64,000 nt of DNA from Craspedostauros australis. Its lineage: Eukaryota; Bacillariophyta; Bacillariophyceae; Mastogloiales; Achnanthaceae. Below, in pieces: positions 44,601 to 55,000 of the stretch. Location of the stretch: assembly GCA_026770025.1 (NCBI GenBank), contig JAMXDE010000006.1, positions 2,052,001-2,116,000 on the forward strand. The letters run 5' to 3'. The notes below the pieces were generated by a model that saw only the letters and a program-made list of their open reading frames with translations, ran no database searches and was not told the DNA's origin. How positions within the stretch are numbered: position 1 is the stretch's first letter; the number at the start of each line of letters is the position of its first letter. The position numbers and the translations under genes are program-made.

Positions 44601-47600
44601 CTTCGGCAGGAATGCACATCTTGAGCATCTTCTTGTAAGAGTCGACCTTCTTCTGATCCTCCGGCGAAAGCGCTGCGGGTTTGTTCGCGCCATCGGTGGC
44701 CTCCACATCGCTCCCGGATGACGCTCGGTCAAGAACAGCGTCCATGATCTTCGTGCTCATGCCTTCCTTCCTCATCTTGTGTTCCACCGCTTCAGGAGGA
44801 ATCCTCATCTTGAGCATCTTCTTGAACTTACCAACGTGCTCCAGGTCTTCCTTCGTGAGATCGTTCTTCGGCTGTTGGGACGCAGATCCAGCATTCGGTG
44901 CTGCCGATCCTTCATTCAAGACCGCCTGGATCACGTTGATGCTCACGTCCTCCTTCGTCATCTTGTGCCGCACGGCTTCGATGGGAATCCTCATCTTGAG
45001 CATCTTGCGGTAGGTTTCCACCTGCTTGGCTTCTCCCTCCGACAACTCAGTCATGGCTGAAACGGCCGACATGGTCGGGCTGCTCCCTGCTTCCACCGTC
45101 GTGGTTGGGATAGATGTGGAGAGTGGGAACGGCGCAGATCTCCTGTTCTGCATGGCATCCACCAGATCAGCATGGCTGGCCGGGTGCGACATGCGCCGCT
45201 TGCGGTAGGCTTCCAGCACTTCCCGTTCTTCTGCGTTGAGATGTTCGACAACGGTGGGCTTTGGCGAGGCTGCTGCCGCCGCCGCCGCCGCTTGCGGAAG
45301 CGGCTCCGTGGAGCTGGAGAGATCGTGCAGTGCCTTGGAGAACACCAAGTAATCGTGCTTGCTGTCGAACAGCAAATCCTTCGCACTGTGCTCATCAGCC
45401 AATAGCAGACGCACCCGGAGGGCCACGATGTCGAACGTCATGGAACGGATCGATTCGGGCTTCAGTCGCCAAATGACTGTTTCGGGTTGACCACCCTGAG
45501 ACTGCAGCTTCACAAGCTCCGTTTGGTTCACGCGAACTGTTTCAGTAACGTCGGTACCAGCATCACCAGCATCATCAGCACTCTTCTTGAGAGGCACGGA
45601 GACCTCGGACGGTGGTTCCTCCTGGTTGGGCCTGTTGTCGGCTGGAGGGTCGACGGAGGAGGATACCTTCGTGGCATCGTCTCCGGAGTGGGACGTTCTG
45701 ATCATAGGTGGGTCGACGGCGACCGCAGCTGCAGAATCCACGCTCGGTCCCACGCTGTCCTTCGTACTATCCGATGATTCTGAAGCGACGAGAGATGGAG
45801 ATAACTTCGCCGGCCCAGTGGCAGAGGATGGGCTGTCCACAGTCTCAACAAGCACAGATGTTGCTGTCTGTTCGGTGGACGCAGACGCTGGATTCGGTTT
45901 GTGCACACCCTGTGTCGGTTTCAGTGCTGCTTTGAAGGTGGAAAAGGCGGCGCCGCTGATACCCTCGCCTCTCGGAGCGTTGGCTGGTGTCTTTGGTCCA
46001 GAAAAATTCATGGGTGTGTACGTCTGCTTGTGCTTGGTTGGCTGAGCGGATGTGGCAGTGGTTGCCGACGTTGGAGCTTTCGCGACTGTCGCAGAGTCGT
46101 CGATAGTACCAGCGGATGATGCCACCGAGCTCTCCACCTCGATCTTCTCTTCTTGTGGCTTGCCCTTCACGTGACGCAGCTTGACCTTGGCCCAAGCAGA
46201 TGGCACGGACGCATCGGATGATGCCGATCTATCTGGATCGCGCACAGATCGCAGCTTGATGCCAGACCATGGGATTGAGACATCGCTGTCAGCGGGTTCG
46301 GCGTTCGGGAGTGGACGCTTCCTCGATACCGTCGATTGCTTCGACGATGCCGACCCTTGCTTCGCGCCAGACCGAGCTGAAGCCGACGTGGACACACCGT
46401 TATGTTTGGTGTGCATAGTCGGGATCGCTTTGGAGGTTGCCATGCCCTTCTGCGACGCCTCCATGAAGATGGTGTCGCTTGAGGCAGCGACGGAATCCTC
46501 AGATCCCTTGTTGGAGAACTGGCTGAAGGAGACTTGGGAATCCATGTTGCCGGATGATGCCGCCGCAACGCTTGCCGGTTGCCGCACGGATCCTGTCGAG
46601 CCAGCGGAAGATGCGGTCGTTTTCGCTGTATTCTTGGAAGTGTCCACCGAACCGGAAGACTTGAATGGCCCCGCATGCTGCTGTTGTTGCGGCTGGCTTG
46701 CGCTGCTGGGGCTGTCGTTCTTTCGGTGGTGCTGTGCGAGCGTGACTTCGAACTCGTTGCAACAATCCACATCATCGATGCTGTCAGTGGACTTGCTCAA
46801 TGTCACGTTGAAGCCATTGTCGGATTGTTTCGTGCTGTCCTCCTGTGCGGCAGCTTTCTTGGGGACCTTCTTCAGAATGTGTTGGCCGAAGTCCAGCTTC
46901 TCTGTCACCGTTGGCTGGATGAACCTCGAGGCGTTACCTGATGGCGCACTTCGCTTGAAGTTGTGATTGGTGCCTCCACTGATGGTTTTGCCGTTGCCGT
47001 TGCTGTGGCTGTTGGCCGTGAAAGTGTTGTCACGACCGCTTGGGTCGAGCATCTCATGAACGCCATCCCGCGTCTGCGTTGGGAGAGCCTGTGGTTTGGA
47101 CGAGTTCATGATGTGTCCATCTGATTGCGCCGCGCCTCTGGCTTGGGTTGAAGCCATGTTGGCTGCTGCATTGCTGCTGTCGTGGACGTCACCACGGTTG
47201 CTGTTGGATTGCTGGGTGGAGGATTCCTCATCCGAGCGCATTCGTCGCAACGCATCGTCGGTAGCGCTGGGCTTGCGTGCTGATGGGAGAGTGCTGTTCT
47301 TGGGCGAAGGTTTCGATTGCTTGGACCTCGAAGAGGAGGAAGATGATGAGGAGCTTTGCTTGTTTGTTTTGGAATTCGTTGGAGACTTTTGCTTGCCCTT
47401 GCCCTTGGCCTTGCTGAACATGTTGCGTGGCGACAAGCCGCGAGGCGACAGGAGCTTCCTCATGCGGCTGGAGTGCGGCATCTTGTCCTTGGTCCTCGGA
47501 TTGGTCGTCTTGCGCACTGCCCTTGCCAGCACCTTGCGCATCATGGCCTTTTCGCTTGGACCAGTACCCAGACCGCTGCTTCCGTTCGACCGTCCCGAAG

Positions 47601-48780
47601 AAAACAGGCTCTGCCTGTTGCTGCCCTTGCGAGACCACATACTCTTTCCTTTGCTCTGTTGTTTGGGCTGTTCCGATGCGTCGCCGGATGCTGCCCTCGC
47701 AGCCTCATCCGCTTGCTTCTTGGCTCTGGATGCGGTGAAGGACAATCGTTTGGAGGAGCTCTTGCTCGACTTGAGACTGGTCTTGGCATATGAACTCATC
47801 ATCTTGCGAAGGAATGCCTTCTGTTCGCTTTCATTCACGGATGATGTCGAAGTCGCTTGCGATGCTGACGACTGGCTCGAAGCGGGTGGCTTGGTCGTGT
47901 GCTTGCGTTGCGTTCGCTTGAGGTCGTTGGTTCGCTGCGTGCTCAGGATTGGCATTGACTTCCGATCGTTGCGCTTGTCCGGTTTGGCTCTGACTGGTGC
48001 CTTATTGTCATTGCCAAGATCCAGTCGCACAGGTGCTTTGCGTTTGTAGCTGTCCACCTTGCGACGATCAGCGAAGGAGGCGGACGTGCGTTGCTTGCTT
48101 CTATCGATGGAGTCCGTCGATGCCGATGAGACTCCTGATTTAGAATCCCACGTCGCTCCGGTGTCATCGTACAGTTTCTTCTTCTCTTGCTTCTTCAAGC
48201 CCTGACCGTAGAAGTCTCTGTTGGCTGCGATGGCCTGGTTTTCCTCATTTCCTTCGTCCCCATGACCTGAAGCCGTCGATGCCGTGGATGGCGCCTTCCT
48301 GTTCGCCCCGATGCTCGACGAGGCTGATGCTGACGATGCCGAATCGGCCCACGAAGTAGATGGCGCGGTTGGTGCTGTCCTGGCATACATGTGATGATCC
48401 GAATGTACCGGGCTCCATGTGTCATGATCGTCCATGCTGTTCAAGTTGGTGGATGCGACAAGCGGTCGCGTGCTCTCCTTGGTTGGTGCCGATCGTTTCG
48501 ATGTGGGTGATAGCTGCCGAGCCGATGGCTGTGGCGCTGTTCTTGTTGGCACTGCTGGTGCTGCAGCCTTCGTCACCTCCACATGCTTGTAGTTGCCGAG
48601 TGGCTTGTTGGCTCGGACCGTGACATTGCTGCTGGGTGGCGGAACCTTCGCGCGATTGCGCTTCTTCTGCAAGAGTCGCAGCTGTCTCTGATTGAGCTGA
48701 ATTCCAATCTCCGAATTCGTTGGTTCTTTCGAGATGGTGACGGTCGTCCGTGGGAGGTGTCTTCGCTGTTCAGTCGCCAT
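41671..48780 (-). CDS. Formin (FH2) with four KMLKMxIP repeats
   Basis: ATG at 48780 (the open frame to 48807 has no upstream ATG) gives 2,369 residues, intronless. Residues 1-1080 are Ser/Lys-rich and disordered. About 1087-1157 is a folded block (ETVIWRLKPESIRSMTFDIV). About 1247-1478 holds four copies of a motif such as YRKMLKMRIPIEAVRHKM, like the KMxxxGVPxxAxxxKMxxEG motif of the WASH-complex subunit CCDC53 and of some protist formins. The FH2 domain spans about 1495-2000: FHWNPLSSG opens it (humans have LxWxxL), and IMNEGRGEEVAGFKLDFL and LSRLAQTKGSDKKTSALD form the core. FH2 dimers nucleate and elongate actin filaments. No proline-rich FH1 is evident. The acidic C-terminus carries three related segments such as RRQSYLDRWVRKPQED, RRQTLIARWMRKMPED and KRMALMSRWVQNAPV. 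Confidence 0.93.
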   Translation of the reverse strand: MATEQRRHLPRTTVTISKEPTNSEIGIQLNQRQLRLLQKKRNRAKVPPPSSNVTVRANKPLGNYKHVEVTKAAAPAVPTRTAPQPSARQLSPTSKRSAPTKESTRPLVASTNLNSMDDHDTWSPVHSDHHMYARTAPTAPSTSWADSASSASASSSIGANRKAPSTASTASGHGDEGNEENQAIAANRDFYGQGLKKQEKKKLYDDTGATWDSKSGVSSASTDSIDRSKQRTSASFADRRKVDSYKRKAPVRLDLGNDNKAPVRAKPDKRNDRKSMPILSTQRTNDLKRTQRKHTTKPPASSQSSASQATSTSSVNESEQKAFLRKMMSSYAKTSLKSSKSSSKRLSFTASRAKKQADEAARAASGDASEQPKQQSKGKSMWSRKGSNRQSLFSSGRSNGSSGLGTGPSEKAMMRKVLARAVRKTTNPRTKDKMPHSSRMRKLLSPRGLSPRNMFSKAKGKGKQKSPTNSKTNKQSSSSSSSSSRSKQSKPSPKNSTLPSARKPSATDDALRRMRSDEESSTQQSNSNRGDVHDSSNAAANMASTQARGAAQSDGHIMNSSKPQALPTQTRDGVHEMLDPSGRDNTFTANSHSNGNGKTISGGTNHNFKRSAPSGNASRFIQPTVTEKLDFGQHILKKVPKKAAAQEDSTKQSDNGFNVTLSKSTDSIDDVDCCNEFEVTLAQHHRKNDSPSSASQPQQQQHAGPFKSSGSVDTSKNTAKTTASSAGSTGSVRQPASVAAASSGNMDSQVSFSQFSNKGSEDSVAASSDTIFMEASQKGMATSKAIPTMHTKHNGVSTSASARSGAKQGSASSKQSTVSRKRPLPNAEPADSDVSIPWSGIKLRSVRDPDRSASSDASVPSAWAKVKLRHVKGKPQEEKIEVESSVASSAGTIDDSATVAKAPTSATTATSAQPTKHKQTYTPMNFSGPKTPANAPRGEGISGAAFSTFKAALKPTQGVHKPNPASASTEQTATSVLVETVDSPSSATGPAKLSPSLVASESSDSTKDSVGPSVDSAAAVAVDPPMIRTSHSGDDATKVSSSVDPPADNRPNQEEPPSEVSVPLKKSADDAGDAGTDVTETVRVNQTELVKLQSQGGQPETVIWRLKPESIRSMTFDIVALRVRLLLADEHSAKDLLFDSKHDYLVFSKALHDLSSSTEPLPQAAAAAAAASPKPTVVEHLNAEEREVLEAYRKRRMSHPASHADLVDAMQNRRSAPFPLSTSIPTTTVEAGSSPTMSAVSAMTELSEGEAKQVETYRKMLKMRIPIEAVRHKMTKEDVSINVIQAVLNEGSAAPNAGSASQQPKNDLTKEDLEHVGKFKKMLKMRIPPEAVEHKMRKEGMSTKIMDAVLDRASSGSDVEATDGANKPAALSPEDQKKVDSYKKMLKMCIPAEAVEHKMRKEGVKVELMEVVLGKSMAAPNSSGKPTGVTLTDAEESIATSYRQMLKLKIPKEGVRHRMQKEGVSAKIIAAVLGDKVKDNSASEPAKKKRRALKPGFHWNPLSSGQQLANSIWGKLRTSPIPDDCSEISCVTDISKHVEKFQKPTQITQAAKKTVTTTAGGEKIMAKLIDLNRANNVAISLQAYKEFSRAELGKIIEFVDPKKRLVDERVQFMKDLLPAPAEAKMVKGYSGADDRLVPAELWFKQIAHVERADAKVGVLKTMGTFKNEADEICKSFRLLITVCNQVMSSIKLPDLLDVVRQIGNIMNEGRGEEVAGFKLDFLSRLAQTKGSDKKTSALDLIVMIFAERNQQNALLLSDDFPDCQSASKIQLSDLLGDVRSMSAAMRRCKREREALVADGKPPAPDTETRSEPLFAAEMRKRAGNQTEAAGGNKNGIIAKRTKFLEKMKASKQEMAAKGSSSTVAELLKSATKPKGEGAPAISPRASLRASMKAKLNPEREERAEYTREDGVKRIDDFLEEANAVYSALESERDNAVQACRNLSEFFCEPGGENKAASLLAILAEFAGNLNSALKKHKERQEILRRKEAVRKKKLQASVSRSLRMPSNKPPKPEDMVGNAKNSGQQSLVLMVYEMCKTAGDDAVDDFKKGVIHDDTSDDRLKKIYEAEQIRKAEEKLQGNGLKQMAKLKRVTGSDQASDAGSSSSTNVSPELANALANRSSLKKTGSRKAPRPEGGSQAVQRRERSDGAQESPALVEAATFDSVQEGKDKRNAALSRWTTPAIVQSGTSDSDEVVSIATTDVETREHALASKRMALMSRWVQNAPVSEDGSTDDANTEVDLDEAATGADAETESLAPLRQTDSEILAADSEDMEEVKMAEKRRQSYLDRWVRKPQEDDKETVASDVESVNEIADSEVGVSTAEEQRRQTLIARWMRKMPEDEDSDEDLSMFGLGTKEDEGDDENDDEDGR

Positions 48781-50153
48781 GGTGAGGTTCCGTTGCGTTC
48801 CACCCAACCAGAGTAGTCGCTGTCGTGCACAATTTCAGATCGTCTTCGACTATTGCATATCACTCGGCTGTCATCCAATTGATGTGACGTTGTCGCTGCG
48901 AATACGCTCAATCCGTTCAATCTGTGCAATCCGTTCGAGCTAGCTTAGCCGTGTGCAAACCGCCAGTTGCGTGAGTCTGGATGATATTGTGTCAATCCGG
49001 TTTGCTCTTCCCGTCGCTGCAGGTGGGTCGCTAACGATGATAGAGGGTGGTTGGTGTAGCCAGTGGTGGATGTTTGGAAATGGTTCTTCCTGGATGGTAT
49101 GTTGTTTGTGCTTTGGTTGCTTGATGTAGGTATGTGGGCGTCTGAGGACGTCTGAGGAAACCGTGTGAACAGAAACGAGCAAAACAGTGACAAAAGGAAG
49201 ATGCAAGCGGTGTCTCGGTAGTCGGTTGATGAATGCATTGGCTTGTGTTGCGTTGGCTTGTGTTGCGTTGGCTTGCGTGGTTGCTTCTTGGATGGCGTGA
49301 TCGTTTCCTCCTCCTCCCTTCACTCATACACACACACACACACACGCAGAGAGAAGTAGAGAGGGAGACACCGTCAGATGATTGAACGATGGATGATGGC
49401 AGGTGCTGGTGCCCTGACTGACTGCTCTAACCGACAAACGCTCGTTTTTGTTCTGGCCAGGACCGTTTTGGTTTTGTGAGCAGCGCAGGAGCGCCGGCGT
49501 TCCGCCAGGCAGCGTTGATCGGCACAAAACGCGTTGTGTCAAGCCGGACGTTATTCGTCTCATGTCACACACATGAACCTACCAACGGTCTCAACAGCCG
49601 AGCACCAGGATTCAAATAATCGAGTCGACCGAATCGACTATCTTCATTCGCTCGCGATGACCACAATGACCCAATCATCCAAAGATCATCATTTTCGAGA
49701 GCAAGTTCCTTCTTGTTCGCAGCGATCGTGTTGTCCCTGTTGTTGTTGTTGCTGTTGCTGTTGTCGTGGAAGGCTGCAGTCGACAATGACACAAGGGGGC
49801 GGAAAGAGAGAGAGGGAGAGCGGCTTTCTCCGCAGCAACAACAGAAAGACACGCAGGGCAAGGAGCCAGACTCGATCACCTTGATACCTTCTCCTTCTCG
49901 GTTTCACGCACCGCGAAATCATCTGCAACCAAGAGACGGAAACGGAGACAGACCATCAAAGAGGGCTGTGAGATAGTGCCAAGCGTCACGCCCACGAGAA
50001 CAGCAAACAGCAGCAATACCAGCAGCAACAGCAGTACCATCGACCAAGAGCAGCACGAGTACTACCGTTTGGGAGTACTCTATTCGAAGAAACGAACACA
50101 CGATTGCAACTCCAATTCGCAGACGGACTTCCTCGTCCCATGGTGTGAGCAAC
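48781..50153. promoter_or_regulatory. Divergent upstream region, formin and GOS1
   Basis: This 1.4-kb gap separates two divergently transcribed genes and must hold both promoters. It contains (AC)n at about 49328-49345, a GTGTTGCGTTGGCTT repeat near 49248-49275, and TTGTTGTTGTTGCTGTTGCT at 49738-49760. No defined operator is claimed. Confidence 0.45.
49328..49345 (+). repeat. (AC)n microsatellite
   Basis: About nine AC units inside the formin-GOS1 intergenic region. Confidence 0.85.
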
Positions 50154-51511
50154 ATGGGCGACTTTGACAGCTTGAAACGAGAGGCCACCAAGTTGGAGAG
50201 ACACCTGGAAGACAAGGTCGCCAAGTACCAACAGGTGAGATTTGGGTGCAGATTTGCTCCGTGTGTTTCCACGATGTCCGTAGGCTCTGTTCCGAAGCGT
50301 TCATTCCTGCACGGTGGTTTGATTGCGTCGCCGTGAAACCGGAACTTGCGTACCATGCACAAACATGCTTCACCCCTGGCCTGGATCATCACCTCCGAAC
50401 AGCTGCATTCGTTGAAGCAGAAGTGCGCGGAACGAGGTTTCGGATTTGCATCAACCTCACAAATACATACTCTCGCTTGAACCAAGATTCATTTCAGGCT
50501 TCTCGCTGCGATGGCGCGAAAGATAAATCTGATGCTGGGCCGGAATGGTGTGGCATGATGTAGCATGGCATGACACTTCGTACAGATCAACAAACTTACC
50601 AAATTCTATACCCAACCTCCCCCCGCTCTTGCTCTTGCCATTAACCTCTCCATCTCATATCTTTGGAATTTACCTACTTCATGATTATCTACCCCGACTG
50701 ACTTCTTCAATCGGCATCGCGATTGGCCCCCATTCCACATAACTCCGGGTGATGGATAATATTGGTGCTCTGCTCAAATCAACATTGGCGCCAACCTCCC
50801 TCGCACACTCTCATCCACTCAACCACCCAATGCAATCAACATGCGCAATGCGCACAATAAAACAAACTTGTTGTCGCCATTGCTGCTCTTTACTCCTAGG
50901 TGGTTCAATCCATCGCCGATACCAGCAGCAGCAATAACGATTTGTTTCTCGCAGAGTCTGGCATGCACACGACCGAAGACGAGGCAACCCTGCGCCATGA
51001 CATCCAACGAACCTTGACAACGCTGCAGGACCTCATCAATGGCAAGCTGCAGCCGGCCAGCGAGAAGGTCGGATCGCAGAATGCGACGCTCCTCGTCAAG
51101 CGTTACAGAGAAATTTTGTTTGATCTGTCGGGAGATTTCGAAAAGTCAAGGCAATCTCACATACGGAAACAGGAACGGGCCAAGCTCATGGAGGGTGCAC
51201 GCATGAACGGAACGGGCGATCAGGTGGACCCTGCGATGGAGCATCTGCTGCGAGAACGCAACCACATCAACAACTCCATGAACGCGGCCAGCTCGGTCAT
51301 CGCCCAGGCCAGCGAGGTGCGGTCCGATCTCAGAACGCAGGGACTATCGTTGGGAAGGGCGCAGGCCAGCATCGGCCGCATCGTCGGCAACATCCCTGGA
51401 ATCAACACGCTAGTGGAACGAATCAGGCGCAAACGATCGAAGGATGATATGATCGTTGCCGGAGTTATCGCATCCTGCATCCTCTTCACTCTCTGGTACC
51501 TCTTCGGATAG
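50154..51511 (+). CDS. GOS1: Golgi SNARE GOS1/GOSR1 (Qb-SNARE)
   Basis: Two exons, 50154-50234 and 50900-51511, joined by a GTGAGA...CTCCTAG intron of 665 nt, encode 230 residues. The N-terminus (MGDFDSLKREATKLERHLED) and the helical middle (SEKVGSQNATLLVKRYREIL, DFEKSRQSHIRKQERAKLM) match GS28/Gos1 proteins. The SNARE helix contains VIAQASEVRSDLRTQGLSL with the zero-layer Gln, then IPGINTLVERIRRKRSKDD. A single tail anchor follows (MIVAGVIASCILFTLWYLF). Gos1 acts in intra-Golgi and ER-Golgi vesicle fusion. The length is normal for the family and the copy looks intact. Confidence 0.95.
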
Positions 51512-52089
51512 AGCCGGCTCTTCATTGTATTCAGAGAAGAGCATGTAAACTACTCTACTCTACTCGTACCAGACAATACAACACAATACAATGCATTCGG
51601 TCATACTCAACTCTGCTCTCTGCCGCACTCCATCGCCCAACACATCAATCAAGGAAACATGAACATTAACAACAAATACTCTAGTCGGTACATACCAGAG
51701 GTCGACAGGTGCGTTGGCGCATTTCATTGCAGCAACACGGTGAGGTACGAGCTATTTTACCATGCAAAGGCCAGCACACCGCACTGAACTATTGGACAAC
51801 AAGTACGCCATGTGCCATGTGTTACCGCACTGCATCAAATCGCGACATGACAATCAATGATGCAGGAATTGGCCAATGTCGCTGATGTTGTTGTCAGCAC
51901 TGCGCAACGTGCTGGTGCCCGCCTGTGGTGTTCTCATGAGGTTGTCAACCCCTTGTCGACGGTTCCAGATCATTCGTATTCTACGGGTACCAGTATAGGT
52001 TGTGCGATACGCAGAGTGACCACAGCGATCGACGGCGCTATAATTATCGGCATGCTAGCTCGTAGGAGTGTGCAGTCAATCCCATTACC
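51512..52089. other. Convergent 3' flanks
   Basis: This lies between GOS1 (plus) and the bromodomain gene (minus). ATACAACACAATACAATGCA lies near 51576-51595. The stretch is otherwise featureless. Confidence 0.6.
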
Positions 52090-55000
52090 TTACAACCCCA
52101 ACGCCTTCAGGCGCTCCGCATTCCGCGCAACACGCTCGGCACGCATCCGCTCGTACTCGCTCATCTCCACATCATCGTCGTCGTCTGAATTCTGCTGCGC
52201 ATTCGTCGTACTGGCCCGCTTGCGGCGCTGGAGCTCCTTCGAATCCAGCACCTCGAACGGTGGCAATCTGGAATCACAGTAGTACACGTCGTTCGTCATG
52301 ATGACACCGGAAGACAACGTCGAATCTGGCGTCATCGGTTCCAACGGCGACAGATGACCGGACTCGATCAATCCACGCAGCACCCAGCGAATCGCAGGGA
52401 CGATGAACGGCGTCCGGATCTCCCACAACACATGTTCCTTGGAGTTTGGCGCAATGACGCGGCCCAGATATGGGGGGAAGGAGTTGGCCGAGTACATGCC
52501 CCAATCCTTTCCGCTCTCGTTGTTGGCGACGATTGACAATGCATGCATTTGGTAAAGCGCTGCATAGTGCTTTTCGTGCAATCTTTCGCATTCCAATTCC
52601 AGAGAGGTACGATCTCGGATGGGAGCGCCGTTGGTCGATGCTGTTGTTGCTACAGCCGCGTCTGCCGACGTGGGCTTGTAGAATTCAACATCACTGGATG
52701 AAGACGCATTCTTCGCGGACGAAGACCTCTTTCTCGGTGATCCATACGATGACCGTGAGGACCGACGCACATTCGTGCTTTCGTCGAAGTCAGCCGCCTT
52801 TTGCAACTCCAAAAGTTCTGCCATTTCTTGCGCTCTCGTTGCCCGGTCAGACTCTCCATTCGTCTCAGCAGCAGTATCGTTTGCCGCCATTTCCTCCTTG
52901 ACAGCTGACGTCGATGGTTGGCTGACCACATTGCGACAACTCCATCCCACTGGCATGCAGAAAGTTGCTGCGTCAGATCGGATCGGCAACGTCGCAAATG
53001 GCCCCTTGAGTCCCGTGTTTCGCAACGTCGTTTGCAACCGTATTCCATGCTCGATGGCGCGCGCGGAGTAGTCATCTTGCTTGAGTCCATTGCGGTTTGG
53101 ACGCTTGCGTTTGCGTGCACCACGGCTCGATGAAGCATCGTAGTCTTCATCATCCTCGTCCTGCTCGTACTCGTACATGTCAACATCAGAATCTTCTTCG
53201 AAGTATATGCTTTTCTTTTGCCTTGCACGCCGACCCTGAACGATTCGTTCCGCTGCATGTGTCGCTGTGTTGATCTTTCTCAGAAGGGATTTCTTCAGCT
53301 GCGCTGCCGCCTTGTGGATCCAATCATCCGGAGGATTGAACAGCATTGCGTTGTCGAAGATCAGCTCCAAGTCATCCTTGAAGTTGCCGTTGAGCATGTG
53401 CGCTGTTGGAGTGTTCCCCGTCGACAGGTCTGGCTGCAACGGTGAGTAGTACCCACGTTCCAAATTGGACTCCACCGTCGAGACGTCCATGGGATTCTTG
53501 ACGATGTCGAAATATTGCGGCACACCAAGCGCCACGGGATCGACTGGCTCCAAGAAAGGCGGCACCTTTGCTTGTTGCTTCAGCCACTCGAGGATGGCCT
53601 TGCATTGTTGGAACGCAGGCGACAGGGCATCGTAGTCTGATTGCTCAATCGTGTACCACTTGGACAACGACGACGATGTCGCATCCAAAGGTCGGCACGT
53701 AAGGACCAACCCATCATCATCTGATTCGACGGTCGCCCAGAAGGCTTCGGTGACTGGCGACGGCTTCTTCAGGGCCGCGGGCAGGACGAGGATCTGAGTG
53801 TCCAGCTTCTTCGAATCCGCGTTCCACACATAGTCGTGGCCTACAACGTGCGCGGTGATCATCGGGCTGTCGTTGCTCCCGTCTTCTTTGGCGTCTTCGC
53901 CAGAACGAAGGGTGATCCGTGTGTGCTCACCGTCAGCAAAGCTGCTTGGAACATCCCTTTCCTTGGCTCGGTTTCTCGTCTCCACCTCTGCTGCCTGCAT
54001 TCCAGCTCGGACCTGTCCTTCGGTCAGGAGAACTGTGACGCCATGGTCCACATCGATCTCGGTGAAATTTCCGCTGCCGTCATCCACCGTGCTGCGCGCA
54101 CGGAATCGCATGCGACGTTCCACGATGACGACGTCCTCGCCGGCTTCCGCTTCAGCGTCTTCCGCGGTGGAGACGATGGACTTGGAATAATCCTGGATTT
54201 GGAACCACTGACATGGCGAATGCTCGCCGGTGCTTTCCAATTTGATGGGTCGGTAGATGACGGCACCGACCAGCTCGTGACCGGATGTGAACCATTCGAT
54301 GGTCGATTGATCTTCAAAGTCGTCAGCATCCAGAGCTTGGAGGCTGTTGCTGCGTTCGTCGGCAACCGTGGCGATGATGGCCGGGTGGAGTTTGCCAAGA
54401 TGTCGCGTGATGAGATCGCGTAGGTACAACTCTGTCTTGTGCAAGGAACGGATGTATGAGATCAAATCGGATTGCTCCGGCGTCAGCTTGATTTCAGAAT
54501 CATCCACCTCCGTTCCATCCGGGTTCTTGTCGGGCTTCACGACGATCGCGACGAGAGGTTGTGCAGCTATCATCTCGTTGACAGGTCTGTCACTCCATTC
54601 GGTTTCGATCGGCTTTCGCTGAACTTGGTTGCGTTGCCAGACGACACGGCCCAGCGCGATGCGGGCTCGGCGCATTGGATTGGCGGAGTCATCGCCGACC
54701 ACCGAATGCAGGCTCATGAGCGTGTGGACTTGGTTGGTCTTGACGATGCGCACGATGGCATTCATGAGCTGCCTCTGCGTGAGCTGCGACTGGCCGCCAT
54801 AGAATACGCCGTCTGCGGCGCTGGTGCCAGCAGCCCGTCTTGTTTTGCGACGTCGGCTGGGAGTTTCGGTCTGCTCAAGGGCCCTGGCGAGTTCCATGTC
54901 TTGTGCGCTGCTGTCTTTGTCCTTTGCAGCTGCTTCCGCAGATGCAGCATCTGCAGTTGCAGCATCCGCGGTCTTTGGTTCCAGTTGCACGTTCTCCGCC

